Shown one piece after another: positions 35,178 to 46,700 of a stretch of 64,000 nt of DNA. This DNA comes from Sarcocystis neurona (lineage: Eukaryota > Apicomplexa > Conoidasida > Eucoccidiorida > Sarcocystidae): positions 683,623-747,622 of the forward strand of contig KL647316.1 of NCBI GenBank assembly GCA_000727475.1. Direction: 5' to 3'. The notes below the pieces were generated by a model, which was given only the letters and a program-made list of their open reading frames with translations, was not told the origin of the DNA and searched no databases. The translations under genes and the position numbers were made by a program. Positions within the stretch are counted from its first letter, which is position 1, and each line of letters starts with the position of its first letter.

Positions 35178-38100
35178 ACGTGTCAAAAAAGAGAGGTAGA
35201 CTGGTACTCTCAAGTTGGACTTGGATTAACAGGTAGCGTAGCGTCTACACCATTGGAAAAGTGCATGCCTCCGTAAAAATTGGCGACAACAGAAAGTCAA
35301 ATCTACGTCTAGGCAACAATCGTAAAAAGCGCAGATGTGTGCTGTCAGACGGAGGGGGCTGTATGGAAGTGTACTTACGTATCTCTGCAGATGTGTATGT
35401 TTGCACATGCAGATATATCCATATTCTATACGCTACTCTATATGTACGTATATACATACGTACACATCTACACGCTGCTAACTATGTTCGCGCGGATTCC
35501 TGAGATGTTTCCTCGCAACAAAGAGTCAACCACGAATTCCTATGTGCGAATATTTCTCTACGGGTGTTCATCCTCGTAAGACTTACGGTTTCTCCCCTCT
35601 TTCAGGACTGTTGGACGAAGTCGACAGGAAAAGAGAGTCCTCGTTGCGACCTCGGTGTGGTTCTTCACGAAGGACGAATCTGATCCCCCAAGCATGTCTA
35701 CGCGCTCACTGCGTAGTGACTCCGACCATGCTCTTTGTTAACAACGGTACATACATTACACATAGACTTTATATAGGCGCATTGAAAGAGATACACACAA
35801 GAGGTTCACGAGAAGCCATTACAATGGAATAACGTGGTCGTTCCTGAAGAGAATAAACCACGGCCAACATTCTTCGCCGATGCCACGCTCTGTGTAATAG
35901 CGAAATGTATATGCATGTTCGACGGTCCACATCCTATATATGTATGTGCTCAACTGTAACTGTCCCCGTGAGTGGCTCTGATAATTCTGCCAACTTTTTC
36001 AAAGCCACGTGGGCTCTCGCAGGGTATAACGCAGCAGTCCTTTTTCATCACATTTAATGTGAGAACTGCACTTCGTCAAGTCGTTCGAGTGGTTAAAGCA
36101 GATCCTGTCTAATCGTTGCCACGCCACGTCAAGCTGGCCTTGTCATTGCTTATTTTTCCATGCCTGCTTGGTGATGTATAGTCATTTGACTGTTTTCGAT
36201 GCTCTAATTCTAGCTCCAGGTATATACCCGGGGATGCAGCACCACGACCACAGGATCACCGAAGCCGGGCCGCACATTTTACAAACGGGAAGTTTTCTAT
36301 GGACGACAGCTGAGTCTGTCTCGCAAGAGACGTGTCTGCCGACGACGAACGTTTAACTGTTGTCGGGAATTCGGACGTCGAATGTCAAGAATATTTCTAC
36401 AGTCTTACCGTACACCATAGCTCAGATATATCTACGACCTGAAGTCACACAGTTACGCTGTTTTTCCCTGAGTCTACATTGTTCGTATAATTTCCTAGCC
36501 GTTGGTAACCAGCCGTACAGCGCCTATACACTGTCCCTGGGCGTCCTCGAAATATTTAATCCATAATGCATCAGCGCGCAAACATGTGTAACACAAAACG
36601 GGGTTCGTACCGAGGTCAATCCTTACCCTTTACTTGGACGGTACCCTCCACGCTGCAAGTTTTTGCCAAGTTCCCACTTAAGCGTTGTAAAGAAAAATGA
36701 AGAATTGTACTCGCATGCTCAGCTGAGCCTACAAGAATATTAACTCCATTGGAAGCGGACGTCCGGACATTTCACGACACGTACTCACCGCGATAGTAAT
36801 CTTTTATTTTGACGGAGCAGGGCTACTTGTGGCAGAGTTTCACATGTAGTTCTCTTAACATCAGCATCCAAGCGTTGTATTAATACCTCTCAGGATAGAT
36901 ATGCTCAACGAGTAAAGTTCACACTATTCCGAACGTACGTGTCTGCTCGACGCGAACTGCAGGAAGACGCGCGCGTGGGCTGCTAGCAGCTCTGTATTAA
37001 GACGGTGAGATACCTCCCACAGAATGTCTAGTAGCGACGAGAATTATTCTCCCGTGTGGCCATGAGAGAACGCCTGCGTTGATGGTCAGCTGGAGGTGCC
37101 GCTACTCTTTGTGATGGAATACATCGGATAACGCAGCACCGTTGCAGCAACACTGCGAAACACGACTCTTCTTAGTTACGTACACCTCTCTCATCAGCGG
37201 AAACGGTTTCCTAGCACCGAGGATGCACAGAAGTATCTGCGTACTGGTTCACATCTAAGTAGGCATTGGTATTTCCTTATATCATATATTTGTTTCCACA
37301 GGTGTACCTACGCCGCACTGCTCAAAGGCCAAACACGTCCCCGCGGGCACCGTGCGTGACACGGGTCTCGTGACCTTACGTACGGGCAGCGCGGCGCAGC
37401 TTGCTTAGAAAGGGTAAACATGTACATTAGAGTAAGAAAAAGCGTCAGAGGAAAGATCCTTCGAAAGTCGGAGAGAGCCCTTCTTTGCTTTTCTGCCGCA
37501 TCGCGACCCCCCGAGTGGGCCTTGAAAATGACGGGAGACAGCATCATCCTTCCGACCCGCAAACGATGGGGAGGCCTTGCCACGTAACACACCACCTGGG
37601 CGCAGTCCGCGGTGGGTCAACGTCGGTAACCGGTTGTACAGTGTAAGTGGGAAGGAAAAGACCCGGTTAGACACAGAATATAAGCGGAAGTGAAAATTGT
37701 GAAACACGCAGTAGAAGAAGGGAGAGATAGAGGGAAACGAAGAGATCAAGACGAATACCAAAGAACTTGCAGACGTGAAGTAATGGGGAAAAGTCGAGGA
37801 GCGAGACCGACGAGCACCCGAGAAAACTGGGGAAGCATTTTCTCTGATGCTACGTAAGACCGGCGGATCATCTCCGGCGCGCTCCCGTCCAGGTCTCCAA
37901 ATCGTGTAGGGCTGCAAAATATGTAGTTCTGCGTGGGGGTGACCTCGCTGAAAAGTCTATGTCGACGCCTACGACCACTATTTTTAATGCGGAGCTGCAG
38001 TGTCGCGACGGCGGCACGAGCAGTTCCATACAGAGAATTTATTCTACGGGCTATTGTTGTGCATTCATGCACCAGCAATGTAACCGCAGCAACGCTTATA

Positions 38101-38420
38101 ACAACACGCATGAACAGAACCGCCGGTACTTCCCCTCGAGACGATCTAACGAGCACACGCTTCGACCCGCCGTCTCCAAAATCAACGAATGTACATACAA
38201 GAGTGTAGTCAGCCAACTTCCCTCCCGTGAGACACGCTTTCTGGGAACAAAAGTCAAAAGGACACTGTCGCTAAGAAGCACAGAGAAGTCCCAGAAAGTC
38301 ACAGTGAGTCGCAATGCGCGGCGCCAGTCGTGCGGTTTCAGTCTGCGCTGTGGCCGGTGAGTAGGGCAGTTGAATAAGGTATCAAAGATGTGAACGCATT
38401 GTGGAGTTGGATTATTGTTG

Positions 38421-38666
38421 CTTGAGTAAATATGCACAGAGGTCCTGCGCAACTTCACGTATGGTGGAGGTAAACTGATTTAATTGCGTTAAATCATGTA
38501 GGAGCGGATACTTACGTAGAAGTACACGTTCACTCTCCACGTGCTGGAGTAAACACGTGCACAGGTCCTGCGCAGCTTCGAGTATGGTGGAGACAAGCTG
38601 ATTTAAAAGCGTTTCGCATGTAGAAGCAGGTACATGCGTAAGAGTACACGTACTCTCTCTACATCT
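38421..38666. repeat. Diverged tandem duplication with a 123-bp (41-codon) period
   Basis: GGTCCTGCGCA begins at 38441 and at 38564. Flanking words match with substitutions: GGAGTAAAC or TGAGTAAAT before, TATGGTGGAG and CTGATTTAA after. The period is a multiple of three. A minus-strand frame (38412-39107, 231 codons) stays open through both copies, giving repeated peptides LLNQLVSTILEAAQDLC and QLNQFTSTIREVAQDLC. Confidence 0.8.
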
Positions 38667-39935
38667 CTGCACTCGTGGAAGTGACTGTCGTACGTTGGAT
38701 CTCCTCCATGTCGAGATGCAGGGGCCAAAACTACACGGGTATCCGTTGTTACAAGGCGACGCCATACAGAATGTGCGTATGTACGTAGATATCAGCGCTG
38801 CAGCACATACCAGTTCGTGCTGGAGACCCTGTAGCCAACTTGATAGAAATTCGTGAGGGTCAACATTGGGACAACATGGCTTGATATGCCGACACAAACA
38901 GGGGGAAAAGGCGGCGTGCATACAATAGGATCTCCTATCTCTCAGCAGAAAATATATATACACATGTATATATGTCGCTAGTTTACACTCGGGCCGCCTC
39001 CGTGTCTGGTGAAGGCCGCGGGGCGCACACTCCCGAGTACTATACACATGGTGTAATTTCGTAAACGCCAACATTAGTACAACATGCTGGTAGACCGACT
39101 GCTCCATGTACGTGTGTACTGAGGAGTTCTAGTGAGATGCATTCTGGCGATGGCGGGGGAACAAGGGGCGTGGAATATAGACGGCTCAATCCCTCAATCT
39201 GCAGCCCCGTACCCTAGGTACGAATAAGACTGCGTGCTTTTACCCGCATGTCTGTAGAAAGCGTCCAATCTTGAAACGTGTTGAGCTAACGACAAATGAA
39301 TAAGGCATTCATGCATCCGTAGGTGTGTACACTTTAAGTGCACACGTACGTAGAGACATCTGGAGGCGTACATATCTTCGTAACGCAGCAGGTATACTAC
39401 AGTTTTTTGCTGTGGCTACAGTGAATGGCAGAACAGCGTTCGTAGGGAATGCGCGGAAGCCAGCCGCTTCCTGATACGGAATGTAATTCCCTTCACAAGA
39501 TTCGACGGGTGATTCCACCCCATTTATGTTTTCTGTAGATTCAGATGCAGAATCCACCGCGTTGGTGGTATGTAAATTGCTGAAATACTGGTGCACCTAC
39601 ATACTCACATGTATCCGTGTATCGTTGTGTCTGTCTGTGCAAGCATGGCGTCGATTGCAAGCCAAGAGACTGAAGGACGAGGAGACATTGAGAATTTCGG
39701 AAGGCCCGAGGGACACGCGAAGAACGTGCCTCTTCTGGGAGAACACTTCCTGCCGTGTGGCAGTTCGCGTACAAAGTAGTGGAGGAATTTACCTGTGAAT
39801 GTATGGACAGGTGCACACGTCTGGACAGCTATGATTCGAGCGAATGCGGTGGTACGTCCGTGTGTACCCAGGGCGGGGGCCACAGGTAGCGACTGAAGTC
39901 TGTTGGAAATCTCAGTTTCTAGCCGTTTGACTGAA

Positions 39936-40022
39936 CGCACCGAAGGAGGAATCGAACCCCTGCGCCGTGAGGCGCCGTGTGATTTGAAGTCACACCTGAC
40001 CACCAGGCCAGCTCATCGATGC
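39936..40022 (-). tRNA. tRNA-Sec (selenocysteine, anticodon UCA)
   Basis: The 87-nt gene has all hallmarks of a eukaryotic selenocysteine tRNA. It has a 9-base acceptor arm (GCATCGATG with CTTCGGTGC) carrying the same U-U mismatch at position 8 as the human gene, and discriminator G. The D stem has 6 pairs with a 4-nt TGGT loop (CTGGCC/GGTCAG). The anticodon stem is GTGTGA/TCACAC around loop CTTCAAA, giving UCA. The variable arm is long (GCGCC-TCAC-GGCGC), and a 4-bp T stem surrounds TTCGATT. It decodes recoded UGA in selenoprotein mRNAs after Ser charging by SerRS, phosphorylation by PSTK and conversion by SepSecS. No TTTT run lies in the first 40 nt downstream. Confidence 0.97.
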
Positions 40023-40634
40023 GGCACGTTTACTGGTCTGATTTTTCTCAAGCGTTTCAACTTCACCTCTGCAGGAAGTACTTTTTACAACGTAGCCACA
40101 TAGCGTCGACCACACGCGGTGTCTGTAACGCGTAAACTGCTATCCTCTCCATACGCACGGTTAGCTCATTGATGCATCATTCGTGTTGCTGATTTCTTGT
40201 TAAATTCCTGCACCACTTCGTTGCTGTCGACTACTCATTGTGCTTGTTACCAGTGCTTCTATTTTTTTCTTAATGTACACAACACATGACGGGTGACGGG
40301 TAACGATGCATGCACTGCGTGAGTTAGTGTCATTCCCAGATCCACGCCAGCTCAGCGACGCCCCACTTCTGAGTACCTGATTCTACCCTGGTGATAGACG
40401 TAGCTCTTCACCCAACAACGACAGCCGCTGCTGCTATTAACGCTCACCATTCTTTCTAGGGGGGCATTTACGAGTGCACATCCCCGTCTGCATTGGCGAT
40501 AGTAGTGTCAACACGTTGCCCGTTCCACTCATTTTTGATGCTGTTTGCCACGGTGAGGACTGGCCTTTCTTAAAACTGTAGTTAGGATTATTTTTCAAGT
40601 GTACGTCATTAGGTGTGACTAGTGTGTCGTGTCT

Positions 40635-40665
40635 ACACCTGCATGAGCAACCCTCATGCAGGTGT
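40635..40665. other. Perfect 13-bp inverted repeat with 5-nt loop
   Basis: ACACCTGCATGAG, loop CAACC, then CTCATGCAGGTGT. The stem is perfect and GC-balanced, unlike the TA palindromes elsewhere. No T run follows on either strand, so it does not look like a pol III terminator. Function unknown. Confidence 0.85.
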
Positions 40666-42355
40666 CGAGTGAGCTTATACTTACAGTGTTACGTTGTAGT
40701 GGGCTTCCCTCTAAGTGGTCAATTTGGCACCAGTGCCACTAATGTTTTACTCCTCCGTTGCATTACAAGGAGTCGCATGGCTTAATGAATTCTACCACTG
40801 GTACAATCACCAAAACTACTATTTCAGCTGATAGATCAATAGTTATATGGATGGATGAACGATGTGCTCTACAATAGCAGAACGTTACGTAACGCGATGG
40901 GTCTAGCTGTACACACAAGACTTGTGTATATTCCTGTATCAAGAGCTACCTGTAGCATTACAAATATATATGTATATATATATATACATATACAACACAA
41001 TCTTCAGCAGCTGTTCGAAAAAGATTTGCAGACACCATTTGCCCACGCGTGAGGTGCTTCTCTTCTAGGCAGAAGTGTAGAATATGCCCCCGCTCTATTT
41101 GTCTTTATCTTCAAAAGCGTGTTGTCCATTTGTGTACCTTCCCTAAGGAAACTGTGTGGTAATCTTGTAAGGTTGGGTCGTAAGTCACGCTGCCATCCCA
41201 CGCGGAGAAAGATACGTGCTAGTGATCTTCTGAAGGCGTTAGCATCACACGTTTAATAAGGTAACACGACTTACGTAGTGACGAAGAAAAAGGTCTTTGG
41301 GGCTGAACTACGTGTACGTAGACACACAGAAAAAGGTCTCTTTTAGCCCTAGAGGACTCAAGCAGCACAGTCCCGAGAGGCATGAACGACTTCGGCACTC
41401 GGAACAATACCGCTGTTATCTGGAGCCACGTGTACACAGAAAAAAATGTTTCCTTAAGTGTTGTACGCACCTTCCGCAACATTGCTGCAGGTTGAACAGC
41501 AGGCCCTTTGCTGGCTGCTATCCTGCACAAGCACTCCCTAATCCAGAATCCATGTGCCGCCCCAATATACGACTGGTCACCGGAGAGTTCCGTTGCTAGC
41601 TGTCGGTGCCGGGGGACACAGAGGTACTACCGTCTGCCTTAACTGTACGCTTACGGCCATAGGTCCTCGTGCAGCTCCCTGCCCGCTACACATAAGAGCA
41701 GATACCTTGTCTCCTGTCTGATGCCTCTCACACAACGGCACCACAAGGAGCTACACGAATACATCTCTTGTTCATACGGTCACACGTGCGGAACATCACT
41801 ATTGGCGCACGAAGCCTTTGCACGCTAATATGTGAGCGCTAGACAGAACCCAATTAACTTTTCATATCAGAAACACATGTGTTTCCTCTTGAGAAAAATA
41901 TTGCACCTCGGCAGAACGACGCGTAAAACAAAGTACCTCTGCAAGGGCTCCTGGGACGGGATGTGCAACTGTACGCGGCCATTGGCTTACAAGAATTTGT
42001 GTACGTATTTGCACACGAGTTCAGAAAATTCTGCCATCGCTTTGAATAGGCAGAAGATGCCGTCCCCTAGAAGTCTTCGTATCTGCTTAGGTGTCCCTCC
42101 TTTCAATATTATGTATTCTTGAACATACGCATATACAAAGTTTACAAATTATAGGCATGTGTGCGATATAGGTGTCTTTGGTGGAACAGTTTACCACTAT
42201 AGTAAATAGTAATCATAGGTCATCACAGATACGAAACGATCTCCAGCTATAAGTCGGCGGCTCGTACAGTGGTTACTCCTGCCGTGTAGCCTTTGAAGCA
42301 TCTACCTCGACGCCCGAGGTAAAACGCATATTATGCTATTACCCAACCCATCACA

Positions 42356-42419
42356 CGCCCTTAAACATGCACGCGTGCTTATCTGTCCCGCCCTTAAACA
42401 TGCACGCGTGCTTATCTGT
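42356..42419. repeat. Exact tandem repeat, 33-bp period
   Basis: CGCCCTTAAACATGCACGCG followed by TGCTTATCTGT occurs at 42356 and 42389. The two 31-bp words are identical, with a 2-bp CC between them. It lies about 220 bp past the asparaginase stop codon. Confidence 0.95.
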
Positions 42420-42633
42420 GAGTATCTGTACGCATATATTCATTGTATGTATATATATATATATACGTGCCTGTAGAATCTAATGCGCGTCTATATTTAT
42501 GGTGAACAGAAAACGCACGAGGGTGCGCGTATGAAGCCTACAGGAAACGTCTGGATATCGCGAGGTTATTACTGCAGTACGTGGCCGCGGCCATACGGAA
42601 ACATCGGCGGAAGGGAAAAGAACTCTATAGTTT

Positions 42634-43685
42634 TCAGATGTTTGGGCAGGCAGCTGAAGCAGAGAGGAACGACCCACATGCTGCCCAGCGTGTGAGGGGG
42701 GCGCTTCTGACGTTGCCACTGCTGCAGCTAGCCGGCCTGCTGCTGTCGACGCTATTGAGAACGCTGCGGCAAGTGTTCGTAGAAAGGCTATAACGGCCGC
42801 AAGTATTGCTTCGTTCGTTTGTGCTGCTAAGGATGCCGGCTAGCCCCTGCAGTGGAGGTGTCTCCGCCTTTTCACTTATCGAGAAAAGGCCCCCTGCGTC
42901 GGTCTGGCCCGCTGCTGCAGCTCTGCTGCTGCTGCTGCTTCCCACTCCCACTCTGTTCAAGTTCTCCGTTATTTCTCCTCGCAGGTCTGCCTCCATCAGT
43001 TCCTTCAATCTCTTCCCGGTGTATCCCTTGCCTACATCATACAGGAATATATATACATATATATATATATGTATGTATATATATACGTGTATATATATAT
43101 GCATATATACATCTACACATACATAACTTTGCACGAATATCTGCACATACACACGTAGATATATCCACGTATATGCAGACATATATATATATACATACAA
43201 ACGTACAGAGACAAACTGTATACGTATGTACTGGTGAAGCCCTACAGGTGGACCCTGCACTCACCTGTGTGCCTGTGACCTCTGCAGACTCCTAACACAT
43301 GTGCTAGACAAACAGCTACACTCCTCCCTACGACGCATTTATATAGATATATATACATGTTATACAGCGTCTGACACACCTCGCCGCCCGACGGACGCAC
43401 ACGTCGTCTCGTGTGTCTCCAGCTGCTCTCACTTGATGTTTCACAGAGACAGACTGACTCTCACACACGAAACCTCAGAAGAGCACAGAAGAGCTAACGA
43501 CTTGTCGTGGATTCGCTTTTGTGCTTGGCGTGTTGGAGTGATAGCAGAACTCACTACGAACGGCAGTGTAACAAAGCTGTTTTGAAAAAGTATTTGGCTG
43601 CACACACACCATACACGTGCTAGTGTGTGGCGAGCAGTCACACACATAGTGTACAGGAAGGTGAGAATAGATATGCACCTATATG

Positions 43686-43717
<32 letters not shown>

Positions 43718-46700
43718 CAGAGCGGGAGAGAGACACCATGGCAACGTACCTGTACAATGAGCATGCGCATACATATATATGTATACACAACATACACGAA
43801 CATCTACATAATCGTGGGCGTATATTATGTAAGATTACGATTATGTATACATACGAGAGCCGCCAAATGCACACGTGTACACACATCGAACAGGCAGCGA
43901 TACACGTACCTCATACGTATACCGGGAGACGAATGTATACACGAATAGCAGAAAGACTTGCATGTATATAGTGTATATTTTATCCACGTCTACACACAGA
44001 GCGCATATGTGTGCACATGTGTACATATGTGTTACAGAAAGAGACGAGCGCCTCTACATCCTTTTTACATTTTCCAGTGCTAGGTACACACAGGTGCGTA
44101 CGAATGTATATGTTTACTGTATACGCACAGAGAACGGAGAGATAGACAACGTATATATATATATATATATACAGCTACACTTCCTCGCTTTATACCGAAG
44201 GCTTTATATCCTATCTAAATCGATATACACAGGAAAGAGAGCGGAGGCAGCGTCTCTCCAGATCATTAGTATGCATGCGGCGTATTCATATACTTTTGCG
44301 TGCTCAATGAGTGCGCGGTGCCCTATCGCAGTAACAAGCTTGATACGTATACATACATATAATATATATGTATAGCTAAGTCACCAGTCCAGAGAAAAAG
44401 CGAAACAAACAATCGAAGCCACATCACTGCCGACACACGCAGACACACACGAATGTGTGGGGGAAGACAGTGAAAGTGCCGATGGATATACGCTGCGAGT
44501 CTGCACATTTAGACATCTATAAAGAGACAGGATTCACCCTACATAGGCAGGGTGTGACCTTGTGAGCGCTCGTTACCGAGGGTAAGATATAGATACCGAG
44601 TGAGACAGAAAGCACGACTATCTGAATCGATATACAAAGGGAAGAAAGCGGAGGCAGCGTCTCTCCACTGAGTCATCACGCGGGGGCACACGAAGATTCA
44701 TATCCACATTCCTACACATACACCTGTACCTTGTGGATACAAAGGTGCAACAAGGATATACATACATATACACACATGTACACCACGTGCCGGTGAGACA
44801 ACAGATTTGTACATAGACTTACACCTTCACACATATACACATATATATGTATATACGTGCTGTCTGTACACAGACGCATGTGTGTGTATACATATATATA
44901 TATACGCGGATACAGGACGTACCGGTAAGATAAGAGAGCTTGGCAACGCATGCCTCGAGAGTTGAGTCCTTTCCACTGATGACGCCTAGGTTGTGCAGCT
45001 GCACTCCATTTTCATACGCGAGAAGATTAGCACAGCCGCGTCTGCATTGCGACAATATGACCACATTCACCCCCCGCTGTATGCCTTCTTGAAGAATACT
45101 TAGCAGCTCAGGAGATCCCGGAGCGGTGCCGGAGCCGTAGAGCAGCAGTATCACACTCAACGGCGAACCTGCCCCCCCCTTCTCCTGCTCCTCTCCCTTT
45201 TCCTTTTTCATTTCCTCTCCCTCTTTCTCCTTTGTTGTCTCGGCTGTTGCCGCATCTTCTGTTTCCCGCTTGTCTGCCGCTGCTTTTCCTCGCGCTTGCT
45301 GCTTCTCGTGCTGGCCGGCTGCTGCTCCTGCCGCTGCCGCTTCTCTGCCGTGCTGCTGGCCCCCCCCGTTCTGGTGGGGCGTCGTCCGCGTAAGAAGGAA
45401 TTGCAGCACCTCCATGGGGAGATACGGCGTCAACGGCAGGGCAACAATATTCTCAGCCATGCTGCAGAAAACACTTAAACCTCTCTCCCTTCGTCTTTCT
45501 CCTCCTCCAGCAACAACAGCAGTACCACTATCAGCAGCGGCACTCGCAGAGGCTGCTCCTCCTTGTTCCGCCTCAGCAGCAGCCTCATCCGGAGCAAGAT
45601 CAACAGTAGCTCGAGAAGGACGAAACGGAGGAAGAGCAGCATATGCAGGGCCTGAAGGCAGCCTGGAGACGGAGCAACGCGGTCCTGCAGCAGCAGCGAG
45701 AGCTGCAGTAGAGAAAGAGGAGGCCTGACGCAGCAGCAGAACTTCTTCGTTGATAATGACGTCTATGCCGACCACTCCGAGCGGAGGACAGTTTGGCGAA
45801 ACAAACGCGTCAAACCCTGCGCAGTCGAATTTTGTCACTCTGCAGCCGCGCAGGACGTGAGTGCCAAACACCACCGCGACCTCTCGCAACTCCGAGCAAC
45901 CAGCTATCAGCATGCTGGCCATCAAATTCCTCTTCGCGTCTGTGGCAATATGAACTGCAGCACCGCACACGGCAACAACACCAGCCACGCGGAAGCCGCT
46001 TGCAGAAGCACACGCGCCCAGGAGTCAACGCACGACGCGCAGAAGCAGCAGAAGCACACGAACACGAGCAGCAGCGGCCGCACGGTAGCACGCGTTGCAG
46101 CCCGACTGCCGCAAAAGAAGAAATAGGAAGAAGCACTGCCGCTGCAGGTGTGCACGTGCGGCAATAGCAGTGCTTCAACGAGCCGCAGGAACGGACGACG
46201 CGCGGTACCGCTCAGCGAAACCAGCGCAGCAGAAGCCACAAACCACACCTCCTGGACAGAGGGGAGGCCCACGCGCGCTGTAGAAGCCCTGTCAGTACGT
46301 CCTCCACCGCAGTAGTCGCATCACACGCAACAAAGGCGAATTATTTAGTGTAGCTCAGCCCAGGACAGCCGCTGCAGCACATCCCCTGTACTACGGAAAA
46401 GGATGTCTCTTCCTGCAAGCAGATATACGTAGAATTATCTACGCCTACAGATGCACGCTGCAGCTACTAGTAGGGTGCATGCGGAGCCGGCGAAGCCAGC
46501 GACCGCTTTCTACCAAACGAAATGCCTGTGTTTCAACACAAGAAGATTCACACGTTTACACTCCCCCTGACATACAGCCGCCCCCCCACATATCTATGTG
46601 TTTATATACATATACGTGCAGACAAGTGGGCACCTCTATCAGGAATACTCTGCGTAGGGTGTGAAGCGCAGTGCCCGCGAGCGTCTTCATGTGCCAATCA

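Larger units (their letters stand above)
34465..39935. other. Repeat-poor island, no confident gene
   Basis: No CAG blocks and few TA runs. Open frames include 37405-37917 and 37746-38216 on the minus strand, 37959-38360 on the plus strand and 39309-39596 on the minus strand. None has a recognised motif, and several overlap on opposite strands. The region upstream of 34464 must hold the promoter of the RRM-WW-RRM gene; apicomplexan promoters have no motif I can place reliably. Confidence 0.45.
40023..42633. other. Spacer between tRNA-Sec and asparaginase
   Basis: No convincing gene. Short frames (for example 41219-41530 minus and 41832-42122 plus) lack motifs. The stretch holds a perfect hairpin at 40635-40665, a TA run near 40971-40987 and a 33-bp duplication at 42356-42419. 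Confidence 0.5.

Noticed and set aside
34412..35179. 255-codon minus-strand frame overlapping exon 1 of the RRM-WW-RRM gene
   Set aside because: It runs in a different frame from the RNP2-bearing exon, and begins with the exact 33-bp duplication translated twice. No motif supports it.
40635..40665. SECIS element for a selenoprotein near tRNA-Sec
   Set aside because: The hairpin has no AUGA...GA non-canonical quartet and no unpaired AA in an apical loop.
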